A model generated the notes under the pieces. That model ran no database searches. It saw nothing but the letters and a program-made list of their open reading frames with translations, and had not been told where the DNA came from. Made by a program: the position numbers and the translations under genes. From assembly GCF_000196015.1 (NCBI RefSeq), contig NC_007974.2, forward strand, positions 744,001 to 808,000: a stretch of 64,000 nt of DNA. The letters run 5' to 3'. The DNA comes from Cupriavidus metallidurans CH34 (GTDB lineage: Bacteria; Pseudomonadota; Gammaproteobacteria; Burkholderiales; Burkholderiaceae). This document shows positions 55,386 to 64,000 of this stretch, piece after piece (within the stretch, counting starts at the first letter, position 1; the number at the start of each line of letters is the position of its first letter).

Positions 55386-55838
55386 TTGCCACGTACCGTG
55401 TCCAAGCCTGCCAATAACCTGCCGTTGCCGCGCGTCATCGTCGCGGAGGATCATCCCGTATGCCTGCTCGTGCTGGAGGACCAGCTCAAGGGCATTGGTG
55501 GCTGCGAGGTGGTGCTCTGCGAGAACGGTGCCGACGCGCTCAGGGCGCTGGAAAGCGGCCCGGCCGCGCTGTTGCTGACTGACCTCAGCCTGCCCGGCAT
55601 CGAAGGACTGGCGCTCGCGCGCAGAATCCGCACGGGCAAGGCGGGGCAGGTGGCCCCCGACCTGCCCATCGTCGCCATCACGGCCACCGCTGGACCCGAG
55701 GAGCGACTCGCATGCCTGGAGGCCGGCATCGGCATGGTGCTGACGAAGCCGGTCAGCTACGAGACGCTCCAGTCGGTCCTGGGTCGCTACCTTGGGAAAG
55801 ACGACCAGTACGATCAATACGAGCAATACGACCGATAG
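55386..55838 (+). CDS. Single-domain response regulator (receiver only)
   Basis: The protein has 150 residues from TTG 55386; GTG 55398 is an alternative, and no ATG lies upstream of the domain. The acidic pair E21-D22 (VIVAEDHP), phospho-acceptor D66 (LLLTDLSLPG), T99 (AITAT) and K121 (LTKPVS) are all present. There is no output domain. The tail DDQYDQYEQYDR is a small repeat. No kinase is near; it may serve a phosphorelay or chemotaxis pathway. It converges on the lipoamide dehydrogenase gene with 6 bp between the stops. Confidence 0.85.
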   Translation: MPRTVSKPANNLPLPRVIVAEDHPVCLLVLEDQLKGIGGCEVVLCENGADALRALESGPAALLLTDLSLPGIEGLALARRIRTGKAGQVAPDLPIVAITATAGPEERLACLEAGIGMVLTKPVSYETLQSVLGRYLGKDDQYDQYEQYDR

Positions 55839-55844
55839 CGCCAA

Positions 55845-57641
55845 CTACATATTGAGCGCCCGCTTTCGCACCGCCAGCGCAGCCTCGCGCATGACCTCGG
55901 ACAGTGATGGGTGCGGGTGGCAGATCATGCCGATGTCCTCCGATGCCGCCTTGAACTCCATGGCGACCACGGCCTCGGCGATCAGATCCGAGGCATTGGC
56001 GGAGATGATGTGCACGCCCAGGATTTCGTCGGTCTTTGCGTCCGCGATCATCTTGATGAAGCCATCCGGATGTCCGATCCCAAGCGCGCGGCCGTTTGCC
56101 ATCATTGGGAACTGGCCGGAACGGAACTCGCGGCCTTCCGCCTTCAACTGGGCTTCTGACTTGCCCACCCAGGCGATTTCGGGCTCGGTGTAGATCACCC
56201 ACGGAATGCAGTTGTAGTCGATGTGTGGCTTCTGGCCGTCGATGACCTCGGCGGCCATGACGCCTTCGTCCTCGGCCTTGTGGGCGAGCATCGGGCCGCG
56301 CACGACATCGCCGATAGCGTAGATGCCCGCCACCGGGGTGCGGCACTGGTCGTCCACGGGGATGAAGCCACGCGCGTCGGCGGCCAGGCCCACGGCATCC
56401 AGACCCAGATTGTCGGTGTTCGGCACGCGCCCGATCGACACGATCAACCGGTCCGCGACGAGCTTCTGTTCGGCGCCGTCCTTGTCCTTGTAGGCGATGC
56501 TGACGCCCTTGGCGGTGGCTTCGATATTGCCGATGTCGACACCAAGGTGAATCGTGAGCCCCTGCTTGCCGAACTGTTTGGCGGCTTCCCTGGCCACGGC
56601 TTCGTCAAGCGCGCCGAGGAATGTGGGCAGGGCTTCCAGCAGCGTGACTTCGGACCCGAGCCGTCGCCATACCGAGCCGAGTTCGAGACCGATCACCCCG
56701 GCGCCGATCACTGCGAGTTTTTTCGGCACCGAATCGAAGGACAGCGCGCCCTCGTTGTCGGAGACGATTTTGTTGTCGACCGGCACGCCCGAAAGATGGC
56801 GGGCCTTCGAACCCGTTGCGATGATGACGTTGCGTGCCGTATGCGACGTCGTCTCGCCGCCGTTGCTGGCCTCCACGGTAATCACGCCATCCGCGGCCCG
56901 CCCCTTGAACTTGCCATGGCCCTTGATCCAGGTGACCTTGTTCTTGCGAAACAGGAACTCCACGCCACCGGTGAACTTGTCGACGATTGCAGCCTTGCGC
57001 TGGATCATCTGCGCCAGATCAAGTGTGACGCCCTTGACCTGCACACCATGTTCGGCCAGCCCATGCTTCGCTTGCTCGAAGTACTCGGACGAGGCGAGCA
57101 GCGCCTTGCTTGGAATGCAGCCGACGTTCAGGCAGGTACCGCCGAGCCGTGGCTTGCCAGCGTCGTCTTTCCATTCCTCGATGCAGGCTACCGTCTTGCC
57201 TAGCTGGGCCGCACGGATGGCGGCGATATATCCACCCGGGCCGGAGCCGATCACGATCACGTCGAAGTCGGCCTTGGCCGATGCCGGGGCACCAGCGCCA
57301 CCTGATGCCACGGCGGCTACCGGGGCAGGGGCCGGTGCGGGCGCTGGGGCGGATGCCGGCGCTGCAGCGGCCACGGGTGAGGCTGCTGCGACCGCTTTCC
57401 CCTCGGTGTCGACCACCGCGATCACGTCGTCCGTATGGACCGTGGCGCCATCGGGCTGGACGATCTTTGCCAGTACGCCGTCGGCCGGACTCGGCACCTC
57501 CAGCGTGACCTTGTCGGTTTCCAGTTCCACCAGGATCTCGTCGCGTTTGACGGCCTCGCCGGCTTGCTTCTTCCACTGCATCAGCGTGGCTTCCGAGACA
57601 GATTCGGACAACTGCGGCACCTTCACTTCGATCGCGGCCAT
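55845..57641 (-). CDS. lpdA: Lipoamide dehydrogenase fused to an E2o-like lipoyl domain
   Basis: The protein has 598 residues from ATG 57641, with AAGGAAA upstream. Residues 1-78 form a lipoyl domain with the modified lysine K44 in ELETDKVTLEVP, in the 2-oxoglutarate-dehydrogenase E2 (SucB) style rather than the pyruvate E2 style. An Ala/Pro linker (about 85-122) leads to the dehydrogenase: FAD motif DFDVIVIGSGPGGYIAA, redox disulfide C170/C175 (GGTCLNVGCIPSK), NAD motif VIGAGVIGLELGSVW and the catalytic HPHPSLSE histidine near the end. It re-oxidises dihydrolipoamide. No E1/E2 genes are adjacent. Confidence 0.93.
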   Translation of the reverse strand: MAAIEVKVPQLSESVSEATLMQWKKQAGEAVKRDEILVELETDKVTLEVPSPADGVLAKIVQPDGATVHTDDVIAVVDTEGKAVAAASPVAAAAPASAPAPAPAPAPVAAVASGGAGAPASAKADFDVIVIGSGPGGYIAAIRAAQLGKTVACIEEWKDDAGKPRLGGTCLNVGCIPSKALLASSEYFEQAKHGLAEHGVQVKGVTLDLAQMIQRKAAIVDKFTGGVEFLFRKNKVTWIKGHGKFKGRAADGVITVEASNGGETTSHTARNVIIATGSKARHLSGVPVDNKIVSDNEGALSFDSVPKKLAVIGAGVIGLELGSVWRRLGSEVTLLEALPTFLGALDEAVAREAAKQFGKQGLTIHLGVDIGNIEATAKGVSIAYKDKDGAEQKLVADRLIVSIGRVPNTDNLGLDAVGLAADARGFIPVDDQCRTPVAGIYAIGDVVRGPMLAHKAEDEGVMAAEVIDGQKPHIDYNCIPWVIYTEPEIAWVGKSEAQLKAEGREFRSGQFPMMANGRALGIGHPDGFIKMIADAKTDEILGVHIISANASDLIAEAVVAMEFKAASEDIGMICHPHPSLSEVMREAALAVRKRALNM

Positions 57642-57899
57642 GGTTTTTCCTTGCGGGTCTCTTGTGACGAAAGCCTCCAGTCTAGGAGAGCACGCCAAGG
57701 ATGCCAGCCGAGTGGCGCAGCGGATACTTCGACGAGCGCAAATGATGCGCCAGCGGCACTCACTGGCTGGATCAATCCGAGGGACGCTATCCCCCGCGAT
57801 GCCGCGCCGCTCCTATCGACAAAATGACCCGGCAGGAAGGCGTTGGGCTTCCTAAGCTATGGGAAGGATTCGAAGAACAAGATGTACCGGGAGGTCGCC

Positions 57900-58490
57900 A
57901 TGACTCCAGATTTCAATGTGCAGGTCCGGCGCGTCGCGTCGGCCATGCTGCTCCCGTGGTGCGCGGCCTGCGCGTATCCGGAAGTTCATTCCCAGGCCTG
58001 CCTCTCGGGCGTCGATGTGTACGAGGACGTGGCCTATGACACGGGCGCCAGCCGCGTGACGTTCTCGGGATCGGACACCGGCACCGGCGAACCGTGCAGC
58101 GATACGATTGCCGGCCACGGCGGATTCTGGGTTGCCAGCTTCGACCGCACGGCGCCGCCGCCAGCCGAGCCGGGCGCCGTGGTCGATACGAGCACTGTGG
58201 TGGAGGCTACCGTCATTGGGGGCGAATGGCACTGGTGGCAAGCCGACGGCACCCTGCAGAGCGGCGATGTGATGGGCGGGCAGGTGATACGTCCGGCAGA
58301 GCCGGGCGGCAGCGTCGGCATCTGCACCAATGGCGCCGCCATGATCGCTGTCACGCTCTCGGTCCATCAGCAGTATCCCGGCAGCGGCACCTTCGAGGGC
58401 TGCTTGGACGATACGGGCGTGGATACCACGATGCCGTGGATCGTCCATCCGCCGTCGATCCGGGGAAGTTTGAGGATGAACTCGCCGTAA
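57900..58490 (+). CDS. Hypothetical exported protein (196 aa)
   Basis: ATG 57900 is chosen because CGGGAGG lies 6 bases upstream; in-frame ATGs at 57843 and 57882 lack this spacing. A signal-like stretch (VASAMLLPWCAACAYPEV) precedes a beta-rich, acidic domain with GSDTGTGEPC, GEWHWWQADGTLQSGDVMGG and GGSVGICTNGAAMIAVTLSV. Several cysteines may form disulfides. No family is recognised. It converges on the LysE gene with 13 bp between the stops. Confidence 0.65.
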   Translation: MTPDFNVQVRRVASAMLLPWCAACAYPEVHSQACLSGVDVYEDVAYDTGASRVTFSGSDTGTGEPCSDTIAGHGGFWVASFDRTAPPPAEPGAVVDTSTVVEATVIGGEWHWWQADGTLQSGDVMGGQVIRPAEPGGSVGICTNGAAMIAVTLSVHQQYPGSGTFEGCLDDTGVDTTMPWIVHPPSIRGSLRMNSP

Positions 58491-58503
58491 ATGGGTGATG
58501 GCG

Positions 58504-59142
58504 CTACAACAGCGCCGGCCAGTGCGCGGCTTCCAGCGCCATCCTTGCCCCGAGCAGCAGAAGCACGCCGCCCGCCACAAGGCGCTGCGCCAGCAGCCAG
58601 CGTGGGTGGCTTCCCATCATTGCCGCTGCGCGGCCCGACGATATGGCGACGAGCGCGTTGACCGATGCGAAAGCGGCGGTCAGGGCCAGCCCCAGGACCA
58701 ACGATTGCCTGAGGACGCCGCCAGCCTGATAGTCGATGAATTGCGGCAGTATCGACAGGAAGACTAGCGCGAGCTTGGGATTGAGCAGGCTGGTCATCGC
58801 GCCCATCGTAAACAGGCGACGCGGCCGTTCGGTCTGGGTTGCCTGGATCTGAAGCGGGGACCGGCCGCCTGGCTTGAGCATCTGCCAGGCCATGTAGAGC
58901 AGGTAGGCAGCACCGGCGATGGCAAGCAGGCGCGCGGCGCCAGGAATCGCCAGGAACAGCGCACTGATGCCAAATGCCGCGCCGAGCATGTAGGTCATGT
59001 AACCGAGCATGACGCCCGCCAGTGAAGTCAGCCCAGCCCGGGTGCCTTGCGAGACCGAGCGCGCCATCACGTAGACCATATTGGGGCCCGGCGTGATCGC
59101 CAGCAGGCCGCCCACGGCCATGAATTCGTACATCGTTCTCAT
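58504..59142 (-). CDS. LysE/RhtB-family exporter
   Basis: The protein has 212 residues from ATG 59142 (ATG 59133 is possible). It has six membrane helices and the family motif LLAITPGPNMVYVMARSVSQGTRAGL near the N-terminus, with MTSLLNPKLALVFLSILPQF in the middle. RhtB-type proteins export amino acids or related metabolites. The LysR-family gene starts 113 bp away in the other direction and is its likely regulator. Confidence 0.9.
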   Translation of the reverse strand: MRTMYEFMAVGGLLAITPGPNMVYVMARSVSQGTRAGLTSLAGVMLGYMTYMLGAAFGISALFLAIPGAARLLAIAGAAYLLYMAWQMLKPGGRSPLQIQATQTERPRRLFTMGAMTSLLNPKLALVFLSILPQFIDYQAGGVLRQSLVLGLALTAAFASVNALVAISSGRAAAMMGSHPRWLLAQRLVAGGVLLLLGARMALEAAHWPALL

Positions 59143-59216
59143 GCGCTGCACCTGGTCCAGAACCATCCTTGATCGGGAATGCTGGCAGTATCGGACCACG
59201 GGATAACTAAGTAAAA

Positions 59217-59233
59217 CGGATTATACTGATCCG
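59217..59233. promoter_or_regulatory. Palindrome CGGAT-N7-ATCCG between LysE and LysR genes
   Basis: A perfect 5-7-5 inverted repeat in the shared promoter region fits the size of a LysR-type recognition site. A second palindrome, TCAGA-TTT-TCTGA (59239-59251), lies 4 bp before the LysR ATG. Confidence 0.55.
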
Positions 59234-59255
59234 ATTGTTCAGATTTTCTGATGAA

Positions 59256-60107
59256 ATGAAGAAGCTCGATCTCGATGTGATGGAGATGATCGTTGCCGTG
59301 GCCGATGCCGGGTCGTTCGCGCGCGCGGCGGAGACCCTGCATCGCTCGCCATCGGCCGTGAGCATGCAGATCAAGGCGATCGAGGACGTGCTCGGCAAGC
59401 CACTCTTCACGCGCACCACGCGCAACGTCGCCCTGACCGAGGACGGCAGGACGCTCCTGGATTACGGACGGCGAATGCTGGCGTTGCGGGAGGAGGCATG
59501 GTCGGTGGTGGTTCGCCCGGAGATTCGCGGGCGCGTCACGATCGGCGTTCCCGACGATTACGCGTCGTCGCTGCTGCCTTCGGTCCTGCGCCGATTCGCG
59601 GCGGCTCATCCGCGCGTGGAGATCCGTGTCATCGGGCTGCCCAGCCACGCGCTGATTCCATTGCTGAAGGACAACACGCTGGATCTGGCCTGCATCACGA
59701 AGGCGCGCGGCGTCACCGGGGATTTCATCCGCCATGAGCCGATGGTTTGGGTCTCGGCCCGCGGTGGCCGACCCATCTGGCGGGAGCGCCCGCTCCCGAT
59801 CGCCGTCTTCGCCCACGGCAGTGCCGCGAGAGCCGGCGCCATCGCAGCGCTGCAGCAGGCCGATATTCAGTATCGGATGTCGTATGAAAGCCCCAGTCTG
59901 CTTGGATTGATCAGCATGGTCGAGGCTGGACTGGCGGTAGCGCCGCTGGCGCGATGCAGCGTACCGGCGCATCTCGCCGTGCTGGGGGAGTCCGAAGGAC
60001 TGCCGCCGCTTGCGCCGCTGGAGGTCGTGCTGGCGCGTAGCGCGAAATCGGCGCGGCTACCGTGCGACTTTCTGGCGGAGCAGATGCTGGCGGACTTGAA
60101 GGTCTGA
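59256..60107 (+). CDS. LysR-family transcriptional regulator
   Basis: The protein has 283 residues from ATG 59256 (TTG 59235 would add seven). The helix-turn-helix is FARAAETLHRSPSAVSMQIKAIEDVL, with the effector domain VTIGVPDDYASSLLPSVLRRF and GLAVAPLARCSV. Divergent from a LysE-type exporter, it resembles ArgP/LysG-like control of amino-acid export. Two palindromes in the gap are candidate sites. Confidence 0.9.
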   Translation: MKKLDLDVMEMIVAVADAGSFARAAETLHRSPSAVSMQIKAIEDVLGKPLFTRTTRNVALTEDGRTLLDYGRRMLALREEAWSVVVRPEIRGRVTIGVPDDYASSLLPSVLRRFAAAHPRVEIRVIGLPSHALIPLLKDNTLDLACITKARGVTGDFIRHEPMVWVSARGGRPIWRERPLPIAVFAHGSAARAGAIAALQQADIQYRMSYESPSLLGLISMVEAGLAVAPLARCSVPAHLAVLGESEGLPPLAPLEVVLARSAKSARLPCDFLAEQMLADLKV

Positions 60108-60284
60108 GGTCCCGACTGGCTGACGCCCGGCGTGATCAGATGATGGGGCAGCGAAGAGCAGGGATAAGGGCGAAACTCACATACGCGAATCGAGGCGATT
60201 TTTTCTCGTCCATGACTTGCTTCGGGCACGCCGTGCGTGGTCAGATACAGCGCTTCATTTCCCACGTCCCCACGTATTTGCGAT

Positions 60285-61181
60285 ATGACGAGCCCGATAT
60301 CTACAACGACCCCACGGCCCGAGACGCCGGACGAGATCCTTGAGCGGCTCAGCGCCAGGGCAATCGTCCACCGGGACCGATCCGGTCCCACAGAGATGGT
60401 CTGGCGCGAGATCGGTCGTGGCTCCCCCCTGGTACTGATCCATGGCGGTCATGGAAACTGGATGCACTGGGTGCGCAATATCGAGGCGCTGAGCCAGCAA
60501 CACACGCTATGGCTGCCTGACCTGCCCGGTTTCGGTGAATCTGGCACGCTCGACGGCGATCCTCACGCGGATGACCGGCTGGATCGGCTGGTCGATACAG
60601 TGGCAGCCAGTCTGAGACAGCGGTTCGGCGCGTCGGATGGATTCGCGCTGGCGGGCTTCTCTTTCGGTGGTGTAGTCGCGGCCCGCCTGGCGGCCGCGCT
60701 GCCGAATGTCGAGAAGCTTGCGCTGCTGGGCTCCGCCGGGCATGGCGGTATGCGGCGCCAGCGACTCGATATGGTCAACTGGCGCACGGAGGACCGCGAG
60801 CAGATGCTGCAAGGCTTGAGGCACAACCTCAAGGCACTGATGCTTCACGATCCGTCCAGCATTGATGCGCTGGCCATGGCGGTGCACGAACGGGCTTGCA
60901 TGGCCACGCGCTTTCGCAGCAAGTCCATTTCGCGCGGCGGCCCGGTGCTCGGACAGGCGCTCGACAGCTATGGCGGAAAGACGCTGCTGATCTGGGGCGA
61001 GCATGACGTGACGGCTGACCCGTTGGAAGTGGCACCGCGCATCGCGGGAAACTTGTCGACTCGGCGATGGCACCTGGTTCCCGGCGGCGGGCATTGGGTG
61101 CAATACGAACGAGCGGACGAAATCAATCAGTTGCTGCTGCAGTGGTTCGCCAGTGGCGACGGCGGATTGCACGCCCGATGA
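60285..61181 (+). CDS. Alpha/beta hydrolase
   Basis: The protein has 298 residues from ATG 60285. It shows LVLIHGGHGNWMHWVRNIEAL (oxyanion region), LPDLPGFGES, the nucleophile elbow ALAGFSFGGVVAAR, IWGEHDVTADP (acid) and PGGGHWVQYE (histidine). This is the MhpC/BphD-like hydrolase type that often acts on ring-cleavage products or esters. No ring-cleavage genes are near. It follows the LysR gene by 177 bp. Confidence 0.88.
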   Translation: MTSPISTTTPRPETPDEILERLSARAIVHRDRSGPTEMVWREIGRGSPLVLIHGGHGNWMHWVRNIEALSQQHTLWLPDLPGFGESGTLDGDPHADDRLDRLVDTVAASLRQRFGASDGFALAGFSFGGVVAARLAAALPNVEKLALLGSAGHGGMRRQRLDMVNWRTEDREQMLQGLRHNLKALMLHDPSSIDALAMAVHERACMATRFRSKSISRGGPVLGQALDSYGGKTLLIWGEHDVTADPLEVAPRIAGNLSTRRWHLVPGGGHWVQYERADEINQLLLQWFASGDGGLHAR

Positions 61182-61895
61182 GCGGCGGCCTTGTCGGCGG
61201 CATGTTCGATGCCGGCAAGGCGCGAATCAGCCCGATTCGTCTTATCGTTTCTCTTTCCATATCAACTCCATGGGTTCGTTTCAGATACCGAAACGGTGGT
61301 CTGGCAATGCGTGGTCAAGTGTTTGATACTCGCCACTGGTGCGTGTTCTCGTCGACGCAGATCGACAACGCGCACGCATGCAATGGTTAGCCGAGTACTG
61401 GGTTCGTCAGCGCCCACCGAGCCGCTTCACGTGATTGGCCATCCATGCAGTTGATCAAATAAGGAGACAAGGATGGCAACTCGCAACCTCGCGACCTCGC
61501 GTCGCGCATCGTCACGACGGCGGATACTTCACGCACCGCAGCCGCAGCATGGGGCTCAGTCCGTTATTGCCGGCAGCCCCGATATCGCGCGCGCTGCTTT
61601 CATCGGCGGTAACGCCGTCACGCTGTTCGAGAAGCAAGCCGACCTTTATCGGAAGGCCGCAAGCATTCTGGTTACGGGCAATCCGTAGCCGCGCGCTCCG
61701 AACTCGATCACCCATCCACGAGCAACGTACCGTTCGCCGATGACAGCCGGCAGGGCGGAGCTTTGTCCAGCGCTTTGATGCGCCACGAAATCAATAAGGC
61801 GTGAAGCGTTCCCGCTCAAGCGGGAGCGCGTCCACACGCCATGACCTGGCCAGCCTCAGCCAGAAATTGAGGCATTTCCAACTTGGAGGAAAAGA
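61182..61895 (+). other. 714-bp region with one weak short gene
   Basis: Apart from the 71-aa frame at 61473 the region shows no supported gene. An imperfect GC hairpin (about 61188-61222) follows the hydrolase stop without a clear T-tract, and TCCCGCT-CA-AGCGGGA (61810-61825) is a 7-bp palindrome ahead of the porin gene. The porin promoter must lie at the right end. Confidence 0.5.
61473..61688 (+). CDS. Possible small protein or gene remnant (71 aa)
   Basis: The ATG has a perfect AAGGAG site 6 bases upstream, stronger than most in this window. The N-terminus is Arg/Ser/His-rich; the second half (DIARAAFIGGNAVTLFEKQADLYRKAASIL) is a plausible amphipathic helix. No family is recognised. It may be the 5' stub of a lost gene. 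Confidence 0.4.
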   Translation: MATRNLATSRRASSRRRILHAPQPQHGAQSVIAGSPDIARAAFIGGNAVTLFEKQADLYRKAASILVTGNP

Positions 61896-62984
61896 ATGAA
61901 GGCGAGATTGACAGTTCCCGCACTCGCAGCATTGCCGTGCTGCGTTTCGGCGGAATCCCGGGCAAACGTGACCCTCTACGGCGTCGTGGACGCAGGCGTG
62001 AGCTTCACCAACAACCAGGTGGGCGGAGGCAGCGTGGTCAGGCAGACGTCGGGCAGCCTTTCCAGTTCGCGCTGGGGCGTACGCGGATCCGAGGACCTTG
62101 GCCAAGGGCTGAAAGCGGTGTTCGTGCTCGAAAGTGGCTTTGATGTCGACACTGGCAAATCAGCGCAGGGCGGACGGCTGTTCGGGCGATCGGCATATGT
62201 GGGGTTGGAGAGCCAATGGGGCAGCATCCTGTTTGGGCGTCAGCAGAGCGCGTTGTTCGACATGATCGGCGCGTTCGACCCGATGGCGCTGTCGCCGAGG
62301 TGGTCCATCTTCAATCAGGATCTTGCCCTGGTCGCCCGGCCGGATAACACCATGAAGTACGTGGGGAAGTTCGGCGGCTTGACGGCAACGGCGATGTACA
62401 GCTTTGGCGCGGAAAGTACCACGGTGGATGGCAGCGAGGTGCCTGGGAATGCCAAGCTAGGTCGGGAGTTCGGCTTTCGCCTGAGCTACAACAGTGGTCC
62501 GTTCAGCATTGGCACGGCCTATGACGAGGTCAACACCGGCACATTGACCACGAACCGCGACGCCACGTCGCGTCGGGCCACGGTGGCCGGTACCTATGCG
62601 CTTTCCACCCTCAAGGTGTTCGCCGGCTACCGATGGGCAAAGGCCTACGATGGAGCGATTCTCGTGGGTGCGCTGCCAGGTGTGTCGAATCAAGCGTCGA
62701 ACCTGTGGTGGACTGGCGTGATGTGGCAGGCGGGGCCGGCGGTGACGCTTAGCGCGGCCGCTTATTACCAGGATTTCCGCAACACCGGTGGTGACCCGTG
62801 GCTGTTCGTCGCCACGGGCCGGTACGCATTCTCGAAGCGTACCGAGGCCTACCTGACGCTGGGCTATGCACTGAATCAGGAGAACTCGAACATGGGTCTT
62901 GGCAATGGCGCGGCCGGCTTCGGTCACACGCCGCCGGGCAGCAATCAGTTCGGCACGACCCTCGGGATAAAGCACATTTTCTGA
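61896..62984 (+). CDS. Gram-negative porin (OmpC/Burkholderiales type)
   Basis: The protein has 362 residues with GGAGGAAAAG before the ATG and a signal peptide of about 23 residues (cut near ESRA). It shows NVTLYGVVDAGVSFTNN, SSSRWGVRGSEDLGQGLKAVFVLESGF, GRSAYVGLESQWGSILFGRQQSALFD and the aromatic last residue in TLGIKHIF, needed for outer-membrane assembly. It forms trimeric diffusion channels. The IclR gene downstream may regulate it. Confidence 0.93.
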   Translation: MKARLTVPALAALPCCVSAESRANVTLYGVVDAGVSFTNNQVGGGSVVRQTSGSLSSSRWGVRGSEDLGQGLKAVFVLESGFDVDTGKSAQGGRLFGRSAYVGLESQWGSILFGRQQSALFDMIGAFDPMALSPRWSIFNQDLALVARPDNTMKYVGKFGGLTATAMYSFGAESTTVDGSEVPGNAKLGREFGFRLSYNSGPFSIGTAYDEVNTGTLTTNRDATSRRATVAGTYALSTLKVFAGYRWAKAYDGAILVGALPGVSNQASNLWWTGVMWQAGPAVTLSAAAYYQDFRNTGGDPWLFVATGRYAFSKRTEAYLTLGYALNQENSNMGLGNGAAGFGHTPPGSNQFGTTLGIKHIF

Positions 62985-63289
62985 CATAGATCATTGTGTG
63001 GACGGGGCCTTCAACGACATGGCACTTGGTGCCCCGTCATCATTGCCAAATGAGATGTCCTTGTCCACGCGCAAATCATCGGGCAGGCCGGGTATCGCTG
63101 TCTGGAACCGGACATGCATCGGGGACGGATCGGAATCAAGGCAACGTAAGTGCGGCACGACGTTTCCTTCTGATTGGGATTCAATGGAATGGTCGCGGGA
63201 TATCGAGCATTGACCGCGTAGAGAGCGGGCCGCAGTATGGTCGTTTCGACAGTTGACACGACCGGAGCGACCGAAGCCGGCAGGAAGCC
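62985..63289. other. 305-bp gap between porin and IclR genes
   Basis: Short frames on both strands have no ribosome site or family pattern, and no repeat or hairpin stands out. It probably holds the promoter of the IclR gene. Confidence 0.5.
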
Positions 63290-64000
63290 ATGCTTGAACC
63301 GACGCACGAGAGCGAGCCTTTCTCGCGCACCACACCGGGTAGCCAGACGTTGCTGCGCGGACTCAACTTACTGCGCGCATTCGTCAGCGGCGCGCCTGTG
63401 CTGAGCAACGCTCAGCTCGCCGAACGCAGCGGCCTGCCGAGGCCCACGGTCAGTCGCCTCACCCATTCGCTGGTGGAAGGCGGTTACCTCGAATACGACG
63501 GTGTGTCGAAGGGCTATCGCCTCGCGCCGGTATGCCTCAGCCTGGCGCGCTCGTTCCATATCGGACGCTCGGAGCTGGATGCCGTGTTGCCATTGATGGC
63601 CCAGGTAGCGATGGCGGAGCAGATCAACGTCACGCTATCGGCCGCCGATGGGTTCTGGATGGTCTATCTCCACACAATTCGCAAAGGTCGTGGGCTGATG
63701 AGTCGTGCCGCAATGACCGGAACGCGATTCGGGATGGTAAGAAGCTCAACCGGGCACGCGTACCTTGCCGGCCTGCCGGAATCGCGGCGGCAACTGCTGA
63801 TGGGCAGGCTCGCGAGCCACTACGGCGAGAAGTGGCCGAAGTACAAGGAGCGCATCGACACGTCGAGGGCGAAGTACGAGAAGGACGGCTATTGCCGCTC
63901 GCGCGTCGTGCTCGGCATGGAGGGCATCGCGACGGCAGTGATGGGCCCGGATGGTGTGCTCTATACCCTGAGTGTTTCGTACGCGGTAGGGGACGATGAC
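63290..64000 (+). CDS. IclR-family transcriptional regulator, N-terminal part
   Basis: From ATG 63290 the frame stays open to the end of the window (237 codons). The winged helix contains NAQLAERSGLPRPTVSRLTHSLVEGGYLEYD, followed by the effector domain (INVTLSAADGFWMVYLHTIRKGRG, SSTGHAYLAGLPE, GYCRSRVVLGMEGIATAVMGPDG). IclR proteins control carbon-source use genes. Only about 20-30 residues are missing by comparison with the usual 250-270. Confidence 0.88.
   Translation, partial: MLEPTHESEPFSRTTPGSQTLLRGLNLLRAFVSGAPVLSNAQLAERSGLPRPTVSRLTHSLVEGGYLEYDGVSKGYRLAPVCLSLARSFHIGRSELDAVLPLMAQVAMAEQINVTLSAADGFWMVYLHTIRKGRGLMSRAAMTGTRFGMVRSSTGHAYLAGLPESRRQLLMGRLASHYGEKWPKYKERIDTSRAKYEKDGYCRSRVVLGMEGIATAVMGPDGVLYTLSVSYAVGDDD

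Noticed and set aside
61646..61837. 63-codon minus-strand frame before the porin gene
   Set aside because: No ribosome site and no recognisable family; it may be chance.

Overview
The window is GC-rich, densely packed bacterial chromosome. The gene families point to a beta-proteobacterium of the Burkholderiaceae, most like Cupriavidus or Ralstonia. The pointers are a hopanoid (hpn) cluster with its own ispH copy, many LysR regulators, Bug-type (tripartite tricarboxylate) binding proteins, a Burkholderiales-type porin, tcuAB and galBC. This assignment is inference from gene content; no rRNA or tRNA gene was seen.

Layout. 1-5.5 kb: the end of a probable pel exopolysaccharide operon (pelG), then a three-gene signalling operon (OmpR-type regulator, LysM/FecR exported protein, CHASE2 histidine kinase) closed by a clear terminator. 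5.6-15.8 kb: hopanoid locus. hpnN-mlaA (minus) and hpnM (plus) encode likely hopanoid or lipid transport; ispH-hpnH (minus), hpnA (plus) and hpnB (minus) encode precursor supply and side-chain chemistry. A ferritin-like di-iron protein lies 6 bp upstream of hpnB. 15.9-25.5 kb: small hypothetical genes, an AGE-family epimerase, a LysR/MdtD-like efflux pair, a decayed ATPase remnant, a LysR/tautomerase pair, an esterase and a chemoreceptor with a sigma-28-like promoter. 25.4-28.2 kb: a TetR-family regulator and an exported protein built from eight 'DGAR' repeats; three near-identical palindromes (TATCT[A/T]-N4-TAGATA) tie the two together. 28.2-35.8 kb: hydrolase, M14-like peptidase, LysR, Tat-exported phospholipase C, a small lipoprotein and a D-threonine-aldolase-like enzyme. 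36-43.5 kb: a second chemoreceptor, an SDR/isomerase pair, a His-rich YqjI-like PadR repressor overlapping a YqjH-like ferric-siderophore reductase (with a perfect palindrome in the promoter), an alaC-type aminotransferase and a LysR.

43.6-55.3 kb is a catabolic region: Bug protein, galB, galC and LysR, then tcuA, tcuB, class II aldolase, a second Bug protein and a D-2-hydroxyacid dehydrogenase. Between the two halves an IS30-family element has inserted into a PIN-domain gene. Its terminal inverted repeats and a 3-bp target duplication are visible, and removing it in silico restores one continuous 138-residue PIN protein. 55.4-64 kb: a lone receiver domain, a lipoamide dehydrogenase with an E2o-like lipoyl domain, a LysE exporter/LysR pair, an alpha/beta hydrolase, a porin, and an IclR regulator running off the window end.

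The observations most worth following are the TetR/DGAR regulon, the IS30-split PIN pair with an unrecognised partner, the ferritin-like gene coupled to hpnB, and the regulator-FecR-CHASE2 kinase operon next to pel.
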